Both the position numbers and the translations under genes were made by a program. A DNA stretch of 55,130 nucleotides from Rosenbergiella collisarenosi (GTDB taxonomy: Bacteria; Pseudomonadota; Gammaproteobacteria; Enterobacterales; Enterobacteriaceae): positions 1-55,130 of the forward strand of contig NZ_JABBFP010000013.1 of assembly GCF_018494085.1 (NCBI RefSeq), in the 5' to 3' direction. This document shows, one piece after another, positions 18,989 to 25,987 of this stretch. Under the pieces are notes generated by a model, which was not told the DNA's origin, did not search any database, and worked only from the letters and a program-made list of their open reading frames with translations. Within the stretch, counting starts at the first letter, position 1, and every line of letters begins with the position of its first letter.

Positions 18989-19161
18989 ACCCCTCCAACT
19001 TCTTGACGGTCGTCCAAGGGGTAAGCCATGAGGGGGGCGGCAATCTCTGCGATGCGAGAAAGCTCAATGGCAAGTTCCGCCTGGCGATCAGGGGGGAGTT
19101 GCAGATCGAGCAATAGGCTCATCTGCGCAATATAGCTTGGCCAATCGATAGTTGTCGTCAT
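18976..19161 (-). CDS. hpxX: HpxX, small AtzG-like partner subunit (DUF4089)
   Basis: A 61-residue, mostly helical protein (IDWPSYIAQMSLLLDLQL, ELAIELSRIAEIAAPLM) of the DUF4089 family, comparable to AtzG and to the GatC-like stabilising subunits of amidase-signature enzymes. AAGGAG precedes the ATG. It overlaps hpxY by 13 bases, which fits fixed stoichiometry with that enzyme. Conserved residues of the family are seen but no catalytic motif is expected. Confidence 0.85.
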   Translation of the reverse strand: MTTTIDWPSYIAQMSLLLDLQLPPDRQAELAIELSRIAEIAAPLMAYPLDDRQEVGGVWKL

Positions 19162-19170
19162 GATGACTCC

Positions 19171-20757
19171 TTAATAGCCGGCAGCGCTGCCATTACTGCG
19201 AGGGTCACTGGCCCCCTCAACAAGGCCGTTGGGGTGGCGAACGATGGCTCCCGCATGTCCCACCGCTTCACTCCATGGGGCTAATCGTTCAGTGCGGTGG
19301 CCTAAAGTACGTAGTCCCTGATACGTCTCTTCGCTAAACCGGCCCTCGAGTTTCAGGGAATCGGAGGCATTTCCCCAAGTTCTGCCGAGTAACCAGCGCG
19401 GTGCGCTGATTGCGGTTTGCAGGGGGTGGTTCTGTTGGACATAACGTGTAAACAACGTAGCTTGAGTTTGCGGCTGCCCATCACCGCCCATGGATCCATA
19501 TACTAAGGTTCGACCATCCTTTAATTTGGCGGCGGCAGGATTAAGAGTATGGAAAGGGTATTTTCTCGGTGCCAGGCAGCGTGGATGGCCGGTTTCTAAG
19601 CTAAAAGCGGCACCGCGGTTTTGCCATAAAATACCCGTTTTAGGGATTACGACACCGCTACCGAATTCATGATAAATACTTTGAATAAATGACACCGAGT
19701 AGCCGAATTGATCGGTTACCCCCATCCATACCGTATCCCCGGGAAGCAGTGGTTCACCCCATGCAGCCGCCTGCTCGGTATCCAGTTGCTGACCGAGTGA
19801 ATCGAGGTGACTTGCAGCTAAGAGCTGTTGCAAGTCAACGTCAATATCTTTGGGATCGGTAATATGTTGATCACGCAGGGAAAAAGCGATCTTCGTGGCT
19901 TCGACAATGCGGTGAATGGTCTGGATTTCATCGCATTTAGCAAGATCAAAGCGGTCGAGAATACCGAGAATAGCCAGAGAGACCAGCCCTTGTGTAGGCG
20001 GTGCGAGGTTATAAACCGTCCCGCAAGAGTGCTCGACTTTCAGCGGTGTTTTATAGCGGGCCCGATGCTCTGAAAGGTCTTGCGCGGTAATTGGCATACC
20101 AAGCTGTTCCATACCCGTAGCAATTTTTTCCCCCAGGGTGCCACGATAGAAGCTTTCTAGCCCTTCTTTGGCCAATATTTTCAAACTCCCTGCTAAGTCT
20201 GGCTGGCGTAAGCGCTCACCGGCTAACGGCGCGCGGTTATTGGGGTAATAAATGTCACTAAATCCTGGTAGATCGCTCAGTTCAGCCGCTTTACTCGATG
20301 TGGCGTCGGCCTGGGAAGCTGTGACTGGAATACCTAACTCTGCATAGTGAATCGCATCGGCCAGTAGGGTAGATAACGGGAGTGAGGTAGGGAAATGCTC
20401 TTGGGCATAGTCTAAGGCGAGCTGCCAACCGCTAACCGTTCCGGCTACCGTTAACGCGGCCTGAGGCCCACGAAACGGAATCGTCGCCTGCGGATGATAC
20501 TTATCAACGGTGGCTAATGACCCGGCGGCACCACTTGCATCAATCGCAATCGGATCGCCAGTGGGTGGGATAATTAGCCAAAAACCATCGCCTCCCAATC
20601 CATTCATATGCGGATAAACGACGGCAATCGTTGCAGCAGCCGCAACCATGGCCTCCAGGGCATTGCCACCCTGACGCAAAATAGCCAAGGCGCTACTACT
20701 CGCGAGGTGGTGTGGGGTGACTACCATTCCATTAGGAGCTACGTTGCTTTGAATCAT
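19171..20757 (-). CDS. hpxW: Oxamate amidohydrolase proenzyme (gamma-glutamyltransferase-like)
   Basis: A 528-residue Ntn-hydrolase of the gamma-glutamyltranspeptidase fold that hydrolyses oxamate to oxalate and ammonia in Klebsiella. The N-terminal VVTPHHLASSSALAILRQGGNALEA and MNGLGGDGFW match the family. Self-cleavage is expected just before a Thr at about residue 342 (PGDTVWMGVTD), which then becomes the nucleophile. The C-terminal GSMGGDGQPQTQA completes the site. There is no signal peptide, so it acts in the cytosol. First gene of the hpxWXYZ operon, ten bases before hpxX, divergent from hpxU. Confidence 0.92.
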   Translation of the reverse strand: MIQSNVAPNGMVVTPHHLASSSALAILRQGGNALEAMVAAAATIAVVYPHMNGLGGDGFWLIIPPTGDPIAIDASGAAGSLATVDKYHPQATIPFRGPQAALTVAGTVSGWQLALDYAQEHFPTSLPLSTLLADAIHYAELGIPVTASQADATSSKAAELSDLPGFSDIYYPNNRAPLAGERLRQPDLAGSLKILAKEGLESFYRGTLGEKIATGMEQLGMPITAQDLSEHRARYKTPLKVEHSCGTVYNLAPPTQGLVSLAILGILDRFDLAKCDEIQTIHRIVEATKIAFSLRDQHITDPKDIDVDLQQLLAASHLDSLGQQLDTEQAAAWGEPLLPGDTVWMGVTDQFGYSVSFIQSIYHEFGSGVVIPKTGILWQNRGAAFSLETGHPRCLAPRKYPFHTLNPAAAKLKDGRTLVYGSMGGDGQPQTQATLFTRYVQQNHPLQTAISAPRWLLGRTWGNASDSLKLEGRFSEETYQGLRTLGHRTERLAPWSEAVGHAGAIVRHPNGLVEGASDPRSNGSAAGY

Positions 20758-20792
20758 TGTTCTCTATCCACGCACGATAAAGGCAATAACTA

Positions 20793-20808
20793 AGCAAGAT
20801 GTATACCG
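20793..20808 (-). promoter_or_regulatory. Possible sigma-54 promoter of hpxWXYZ
   Basis: On the minus strand CGGTATACATCTTGCTT has GG (complement of 20806-20807) and GC (complement of 20794-20795) ten bases apart with a good TTGCT -12 element, but a poor -24 element. It lies about 36 bases upstream of the hpxW ATG. Confidence 0.4.
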
Positions 20809-20879
20809 AGATGAAAAAAAAATTTCAGAGTGGTCTAAATCCTGCTTGCTCTAGTGAAATATTCGTTACAGGAGTAATT

Positions 20880-21719
20880 ATGATCCCCTTAAATCAGCGA
20901 CTAGCGAGCCAGTACGATAGCTTAACGCCGCAAGAGAAGCGGGTAGCCGATTTCGTTGTCGACCACTTTGATGATCTAATCAGTTATAACAGTGCCGAAT
21001 TAGCGCGGGTAAGTGGGGTCTCGAAAGCGACGGTAAGCAGGCTGTTTAAGCGGCTGGGATATGAAAAATATAAAGATATGTATGAGGAGTTACGCGTCCT
21101 ACGGCAAAGTGGGATGCCGTTAACCGAACCAAAAGATATCGTACACGGCGACACGTTGCTGGCTAGACACTATAAGCAGGAGATGGCAAATCTCCTGCAT
21201 TGGACCACGCATCTACAGGCCGACGAATTTGCCGCGGCAATTAATGCCATCAATCAGGCACGACACGTAGGAGTTGTGGGTTATCGTAATGCGTATCCTG
21301 TCGCCCTGCATCTTCGTGCGCAGCTCATTCAAACACGCGCCCAAGTTAGCTTATTTCCAACCCCTGGACAGACACTTTCTGAAGAATTAGTGGATTATGG
21401 TCCGCAAGATGTTGTCATCGTCATTGCTTTTCGGCGTCGCCCCGCGGTAATCAAAAAACTCCTCCTCCTCCTCCAAGGCCAAGGGGTGAAGGTGGTAACA
21501 CTTTCTGAGCCTCAAGCATTGAGCATCCAAGGCCTCGCGACATGGCAATTTGCCACTCCGCTGGAAAGCGTGTCGGCATTCGATTGCTATGGCGCAGCGA
21601 TGAGCTTCGTCACATTACTCGCAAATGCATTACTGCACTCGACATTAGAAACTGGCCGACAACGGATCCATAAGATCGCTGAAAGTTACCAGGCTCTAGA
21701 AGAACTTGAGCAGCGGTGA
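20880..21719 (+). CDS. hpxU: RpiR-family transcriptional regulator of the ureide cluster (HpxU-like)
   Basis: A 279-residue regulator: N-terminal RpiR helix-turn-helix (about residues 35-75; ELARVSGVSKATVSRLFKRLGYEKYKD) and a C-terminal SIS sugar-phosphate-type domain (about 120-250; VGVVGYRNAYPVALHLRAQL) likely to bind the effector. The ATG at 20880 follows AGGAGTAATT. The reading frame could extend 27 codons upstream to 20799, but that has no ribosome-binding site. It lies between divergent hpxWXYZ and co-oriented hpxJKTQ, the position of the Klebsiella hpxU gene. Which promoters it controls is inferred only from position. Confidence 0.85.
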   Translation: MIPLNQRLASQYDSLTPQEKRVADFVVDHFDDLISYNSAELARVSGVSKATVSRLFKRLGYEKYKDMYEELRVLRQSGMPLTEPKDIVHGDTLLARHYKQEMANLLHWTTHLQADEFAAAINAINQARHVGVVGYRNAYPVALHLRAQLIQTRAQVSLFPTPGQTLSEELVDYGPQDVVIVIAFRRRPAVIKKLLLLLQGQGVKVVTLSEPQALSIQGLATWQFATPLESVSAFDCYGAAMSFVTLLANALLHSTLETGRQRIHKIAESYQALEELEQR

Positions 21720-21722
21720 TGG

Positions 21723-21757
21723 GGCGCAATTTTGGTGCAATGCGTCATTGTAGTGCG
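21723..21757 (+). promoter_or_regulatory. Tandem NtrC-like enhancer sites upstream of hpxJ
   Basis: GGCGCAATTTTGGTGCA (21723-21739) and TGCGTCATTGTAGTGCG (21741-21757) resemble the NtrC dyad TGCACCAAAATGGTGCA. The first is a good match, the second weaker. Their centres are 18 bases apart, close to two helical turns, and about 96-114 bases upstream of the predicted hpxJ start site, a usual enhancer arrangement. Confidence 0.65.
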
Positions 21758-21762
21758 TTTTC

Positions 21763-21784
21763 TGGTTCAACCTCTTGTGAACCA
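21763..21784. promoter_or_regulatory. Inverted repeat between the enhancer sites and the hpxJ promoter
   Basis: TGGTTCA, eight-base spacer, TGAACCA is a perfect 7-bp dyad without a T run. It could be an operator for HpxU or a weak hairpin ending hpxU transcription. The sequence does not decide. Confidence 0.45.
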
Positions 21785-21818
21785 CTCAGGTGCAGTAACG
21801 ACCTGACAAGAAAATTGT

Positions 21819-21836
21819 CTGGCACAATTGTTGCAG
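21819..21836 (+). promoter_or_regulatory. Sigma-54 promoter of hpxJKTQ
   Basis: TGGCACAATTGTTGCA matches the -24/-12 consensus exactly at TGGCAC and TTGCA, with GG (21821-21822) and GC (21833-21834) ten bases apart. Transcription should start near 21845, leaving a 38-base leader before the hpxJ ATG. Confidence 0.88.
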
Positions 21837-21882
21837 TAGTTCTAGATAAGAATTTTTAGTTTCAATCACCAAGGACTCGATT

Positions 21883-23127
21883 ATGGATATTTCATCTTTT
21901 TCTCAAATAAATCCCCCACCACGTTTACTCATGGGTCCCGGCCCTATTAACGCGGATCCACGGGTATTACGTGCCATGTCGAGTCAACTTCTTGGGCAAT
22001 ATGATCCGGCGATGACTGACTATATGAATCAGGTCATGACGCTCTACCGCGGGGTTTTTAATACGCAAAACCCATGGACCTTATTAATTGATGGCACCTC
22101 GCGTGCGGGAATTGAGGCTATCTTGGTTTCAACCATTCGCCCTGGCGACAGAGTATTGGTGCCCGTCTTTGGTCGCTTCGGCCATTTATTGTGTGAGGTA
22201 GCGCGCCGCTGTCGTGCCGACGTCCACACGATTGAAGTGCCGTGGGGGGAGGTGTTTAGTGCGGATCGTATTGAAGAGGCGATTAAAAAAGTTAAACCGC
22301 GTTTATTACTAACGGTGCAAGGTGATACGTCTACGACGATGCTGCAGCCCCTCGAACATCTTGGTGAGATTTGTCGTCGGCACGGGGTACTGCTCTATAC
22401 CGATGCGACGGCGTCGCTAGCCGGTAACCGGCTAGATACCGATGCTTGGGGGATCGACGCAGTGTCCGCAGGAATGCAAAAGTGCTTGTGTGGCCCCTCT
22501 GGCACTTCTCCCATCACGCTAAGTGATCGTATCGTCGATGAGATCCGTAAACGTAAATGTGTCGAGCAAGGGATCCGTACGGCGGAACATCAACAAGGCG
22601 ATGAGGAGATGATCTACTCCAACTATTTCGATCTGGGCATGATCCTCGATTATTGGGGGCCTGAGCGTTTGAACCATCATACTGAAGCCACTAGCGCACT
22701 ATTTGGCGCTTATGAAGCCGCTCGCCTTATTTTAGAAGAGGGACTAGACGCTGGAATCGCCCGCCACCAGCTGCATGGCGAGGCTATGCTCCACGGCATC
22801 CAAGCGATGGGGTTACAGGTCTTTGGCGATATCAAGCATAAGATGAATAATGTGCTCGGCGTTTATATTCCCGAGGGGGTGGTGGGCGATGAGGTCCGCC
22901 ACTTAATGCTTAACGATTTCGGTATTGAAATAGGAACATCGTTCGGACCTCTGCATGGCAAAGTCTGGCGTATTGGGACAATGGGATATAACGCCCGTAA
23001 AAGTTGTGTGATGCAAACCCTGACCGCGCTTGAGGCTGTTTTATATCGCGTGGGGTTCAAAACGGTTCAAGGGGCGGCGTTACAAGCTGCATGGGATCAC
23101 TATCAAGCGGCGGATGCATATGTCTAA
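21883..23127 (+). CDS. hpxJ: (S)-ureidoglycine-glyoxylate aminotransferase
   Basis: A 414-residue class-V PLP aminotransferase of the PucG/HpxJ group. It moves the amino group of (S)-ureidoglycine to glyoxylate, giving oxalurate and glycine, which routes ureide nitrogen away from ureidoglycolate. Signatures are LLMGPGPINADPRVL, LIDGTSRAGIEA, TDATASLAGNRLDTD and the PLP lysine in SAGMQKCLCGPSG. First gene of hpxJKTQ, behind the sigma-54 promoter. Its end overlaps the start of hpxK. Confidence 0.93.
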   Translation: MDISSFSQINPPPRLLMGPGPINADPRVLRAMSSQLLGQYDPAMTDYMNQVMTLYRGVFNTQNPWTLLIDGTSRAGIEAILVSTIRPGDRVLVPVFGRFGHLLCEVARRCRADVHTIEVPWGEVFSADRIEEAIKKVKPRLLLTVQGDTSTTMLQPLEHLGEICRRHGVLLYTDATASLAGNRLDTDAWGIDAVSAGMQKCLCGPSGTSPITLSDRIVDEIRKRKCVEQGIRTAEHQQGDEEMIYSNYFDLGMILDYWGPERLNHHTEATSALFGAYEAARLILEEGLDAGIARHQLHGEAMLHGIQAMGLQVFGDIKHKMNNVLGVYIPEGVVGDEVRHLMLNDFGIEIGTSFGPLHGKVWRIGTMGYNARKSCVMQTLTALEAVLYRVGFKTVQGAALQAAWDHYQAADAYV

Positions 23128-24415
23128 TCTGATACCAAAGGCGATAGCCGGGAGTGCGGCACAACGCGTCATGCAACGTTGTGATAGTCTGGCCGCTATC
23201 AGTGAAACTGCCGGAGAGTTGACCCGCGTTTATCTTTCGGACCAACACTTCCACGCTAATCGTCAAGTTCAGCAATGGATGGAAGCGGCGGGAATGTCCG
23301 TTTGGCAGGATGAGGTGGGGAATATCTGCGGCCGCTACGAAGGCCTGACAGAGGGCGCGCCCGCAGTGTTGTTAGGGTCGCATCTTGATTCTGTACGTAA
23401 TGCGGGACGCTACGATGGTCCATTGGGCGTACTCACTGCAATCGAGGGGGTGAGTTGGCTCCATCAGCAGGGAATTCGTCTCTCCAATGCAGTGGAGATT
23501 ATTGGATTCGCCGACGAGGAAGGTACTCGATTCGGGATCACTTTACTGGGGAGCAAAGGTATCACCGGTCAGTGGCCGAGTGATTGGCTCGATAAGACTG
23601 ATAGTCAAGGCATTAGCGTACGCCAAGCGATGATTGCTCAACAGCTCGATCCGCTTAAGATACACCAGGCGGCGCGAAGCCCTGAGGCTATTAGCGCCTA
23701 TTTAGAGCTACATATCGAACAAGGACCTTGCTTAGAAGCGGAAAATCTCCCTTTAGGTGTTGTTACCGCGATTAATGGGGCTCATCGTTTAACCTGTCAA
23801 TTTACAGGGCTAGCAGGGCATGCGGGTACCGTACCGATGACTCAGCGCCAAGACGCGCTAGCCGCTGCTGCACAGTGGATGGTCGCAATTGAAAAAGAAA
23901 CGACTGCGGCAGGGGGCGGGCTAGTGGCGACCGTCGGGCAAATCAATTGTTCACCTGGGGCGGTCAATGTTATTCCGGGAGAGGTCACTCTTAGCTTAGA
24001 TATTCGTGGGCCGGAGGATGCACCGCTCAGCGCGTTGCTACAGTTACTGCTTTCTCAAGCACGTGCTATTGCTGCAGATCGAAGCATCGTGTTTACCGCT
24101 GAAGAGTATTACCATATTCCGGCGACAGCCTGTGACCATCGCTTACGTGAGGCGTGTACGCAGGCTGTCAGCGATGTACAGGGTTGTGCACCGCAACTGT
24201 CAAGTGGTGCCGGACATGATGCGATTGCGATTGCGGCGAAGTGGCCCGTTGCGATGATTTTTGTCCGTTGCGAAAAAGGGATCAGTCATCACCCCGCTGA
24301 GGCGGTCACCGTACAGGACGTCGCGGCAGGGATCCAAGCCTTTACACGCGCGGTGCAGCTAACGGCCGCGCCTTTACGAGACTATAAAACTGATGCTCTC
24401 ACTCAAACAGTTTAA
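23120..24415 (+). CDS. hpxK: Allantoate amidohydrolase (M20 family)
   Basis: A 431-residue binuclear-metal amidohydrolase converting allantoate to (S)-ureidoglycine, CO2 and ammonia, the substrate for HpxJ. Metal ligands of the M20/AllC group appear in LLGSHLDSVRNAGRYDG, FADEEGTRFG and LELHIEQGPCLE, with SSGAGHDAIAIA near the end. Two start codons (23114 and 23120) overlap the hpxJ tail. The second gives MSNLIPKAI. The 8-base overlap implies translational coupling. It overlaps hpxT by 23 bases downstream. Confidence 0.92.
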   Translation: MSNLIPKAIAGSAAQRVMQRCDSLAAISETAGELTRVYLSDQHFHANRQVQQWMEAAGMSVWQDEVGNICGRYEGLTEGAPAVLLGSHLDSVRNAGRYDGPLGVLTAIEGVSWLHQQGIRLSNAVEIIGFADEEGTRFGITLLGSKGITGQWPSDWLDKTDSQGISVRQAMIAQQLDPLKIHQAARSPEAISAYLELHIEQGPCLEAENLPLGVVTAINGAHRLTCQFTGLAGHAGTVPMTQRQDALAAAAQWMVAIEKETTAAGGGLVATVGQINCSPGAVNVIPGEVTLSLDIRGPEDAPLSALLQLLLSQARAIAADRSIVFTAEEYYHIPATACDHRLREACTQAVSDVQGCAPQLSSGAGHDAIAIAAKWPVAMIFVRCEKGISHHPAEAVTVQDVAAGIQAFTRAVQLTAAPLRDYKTDALTQTV

Positions 24416-24890
24416 TAACAGCGATAACGATGCCGCTCAGCAAGCTATCGCTCATTGTGTTGCACTAGCCAATTGGCAACAACAGCTGGTGGCTCATCGG
24501 CCTTTTTGTGATTCGGCGCAGCTCTATTCTGTTGCGCATGAGTTAACACTGGGGTGGGGGGAAGACGAACTCCTCTTGGCGTTGAGTGCTCATCCACGTA
24601 TTGGTGAGAAGCCCGAGGGAGCGACGTCGGAGGCTCAAGCCTCGCGTCGCGAGCAAGCTGCAGTTCAAGAGTCTGATTATCAGAGTAGAGAGGCAATTCG
24701 GGTGGGTAATCAGCGCTATGAACAACGATTTCATCGTGTATTTTTGATCCGAGCCAAAGGCCGCTCGCCAACAGATATCCTCAACGCATTAACGGAACGC
24801 TTGTGTCTTAGCGACGCTGAGGATATTGAGGTGAGCCTCGAACAGCTCCGTGAAATTACCCTATTACGACTGCAGGAGGCTATTCAATGA
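24393..24890 (+). CDS. hpxT: OHCU decarboxylase
   Basis: A 165-residue helical enzyme that decarboxylates 2-oxo-4-hydroxy-4-carboxy-5-ureidoimidazoline to (S)-allantoin. The family active-site elements are visible: FCDSAQLYSVAHEL, the catalytic His in LSAHPRIGEKP and the FL(I)RAKGRSPTDIL loop near the C-terminus. Its start lies inside the end of hpxK and its stop overlaps hpxQ (ATGA), so all four genes are tightly coupled. Confidence 0.92.
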   Translation: MLSLKQFNNSDNDAAQQAIAHCVALANWQQQLVAHRPFCDSAQLYSVAHELTLGWGEDELLLALSAHPRIGEKPEGATSEAQASRREQAAVQESDYQSREAIRVGNQRYEQRFHRVFLIRAKGRSPTDILNALTERLCLSDAEDIEVSLEQLREITLLRLQEAIQ

Positions 24891-25222
24891 GTACTATTAC
24901 GACACATATTCTTGATACCGCGTTAGGTAAGCCCGCGAACCAGGTTGCGATTGCATTAGAGCAGTTAACCCCGGAAGGGTGGCTGCTTCTAGCGGAGGGA
25001 AGAACCGATAGTGATGGGCGTTTGAAAAGCCTGACCCCTGAACCTATTGGTCCAGGGCACTACCGGCTTACCGCAGAGATCGGTGATTATTTTGCGCGCA
25101 CTGACCGGTTATCGCTTTACCTAACTGCGCAGATCGATTTTGTGATCAATCAAACTGGCGAGCACTTCCACCTTCCTTATCTTATCACGCCCAACTCGTG
25201 GTCAACCTACCGGGGAAGTTAA
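24887..25222 (+). CDS. hpxQ: 5-hydroxyisourate hydrolase (transthyretin-like)
   Basis: A 111-residue cytosolic hydrolase making OHCU from 5-hydroxyisourate. It begins with the conserved THILDTALGKPA (catalytic His) and ends in the diagnostic YRGS. The Arg of the site is in HYRLTAEIGDYF or adjacent. It overlaps hpxT by four bases. The last 21 bases overlap the convergent end of yafV. The urate oxidase that makes its substrate is not in this window. Confidence 0.94.
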   Translation: MSTITTHILDTALGKPANQVAIALEQLTPEGWLLLAEGRTDSDGRLKSLTPEPIGPGHYRLTAEIGDYFARTDRLSLYLTAQIDFVINQTGEHFHLPYLITPNSWSTYRGS

Positions 25223-25987
25223 ACGGAAGGTATCTGCGTCTTGCCAGGCGGGAAAGACTCGACGATGGTCACTAACACGTTGGTGGTCGAGCGCGGCTAT
25301 GATCAGGGTGGCTTCACCGGGGGAGGCCTGTGCAATAATCTCTCCTTGCGGCGAGATTATCTGGCTATCTCCTTGATAAGATAGACCATTATTATCGGTT
25401 CCGACGCGGTTACAGCCAATTACCCAGCTCTGGTTTTCAATCGCTCTAGCTAGCAACAAAGTTTGCCAATGCATGGCACGTGCAGCAGGCCAGCTTGCCA
25501 CGTAAATAATCAGGTCGTAGTCATTGCCCGTATTACGTGAAAACACGGGAAAACGTAGGTCGTAGCAAATTTGCGGTAAGATGCGCCACCCTCGATAGTC
25601 GATAATTACCCGGCGATCCCCCGGCTGATAGTGGTGATGTTCCTCGGCCATCCGAAACAGATGACGCTTGTCGTAGTAGTGATACTCTCCCTCCTCCGTC
25701 ACGAAATAGAAGCGATTGACAGCTCCCTCAGCGAGTTGGATCGCCGCGCTTCCACAAATTGCAGTGTGTTTTAGAGCAGCTTGGGTTCGTAGCCAATCGA
25801 GAACCCGCTCTTCACTGAGGGAATGAGTAGCAGCCTGCATGGCAAAGCCAGTCGTGAACATTTCAGGAAGTACTAACAAATGACTATCGGGTGCTTGAGC
25901 GATTTGCTGAGCAAAATGTTCGAGGTTCGCCTCTCCCTCCATCCAGACGATAGGCTGTTGTAAAACGCTGACGCTTAGAGTTGACAT
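25202..25987 (-). CDS. yafV: Omega-amidase YafV (nitrilase superfamily)
   Basis: A 261-residue carbon-nitrogen hydrolase that deamidates 2-oxo acid amides such as alpha-ketoglutaramate. The Glu-Lys-Cys triad is seen in LLVLPEMFTTGF, YYDKRHLF and ILPQICYDLRFP. The start at 25987 is chosen because GGAG lies eight bases upstream and MSTLSVSVLQQP matches the family start. The frame stays open upstream but only through mtnE. It overlaps mtnE by 13 bases, so the two are co-translated. Confidence 0.92.
   Translation of the reverse strand: MSTLSVSVLQQPIVWMEGEANLEHFAQQIAQAPDSHLLVLPEMFTTGFAMQAATHSLSEERVLDWLRTQAALKHTAICGSAAIQLAEGAVNRFYFVTEEGEYHYYDKRHLFRMAEEHHHYQPGDRRVIIDYRGWRILPQICYDLRFPVFSRNTGNDYDLIIYVASWPAARAMHWQTLLLARAIENQSWVIGCNRVGTDNNGLSYQGDSQIISPQGEIIAQASPGEATLIIAALDHQRVSDHRRVFPAWQDADTFRLTSPVG

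Noticed and set aside
21763-21784. TGGTTCA as part of a tRNA T-arm
   Set aside because: The remaining tRNA arms and CCA-proximal stem are absent; it is a simple inverted repeat.
24445-24771. 108-codon minus-strand frame opposite hpxT
   Set aside because: Explained by codon bias of hpxT; no homology or start signal.
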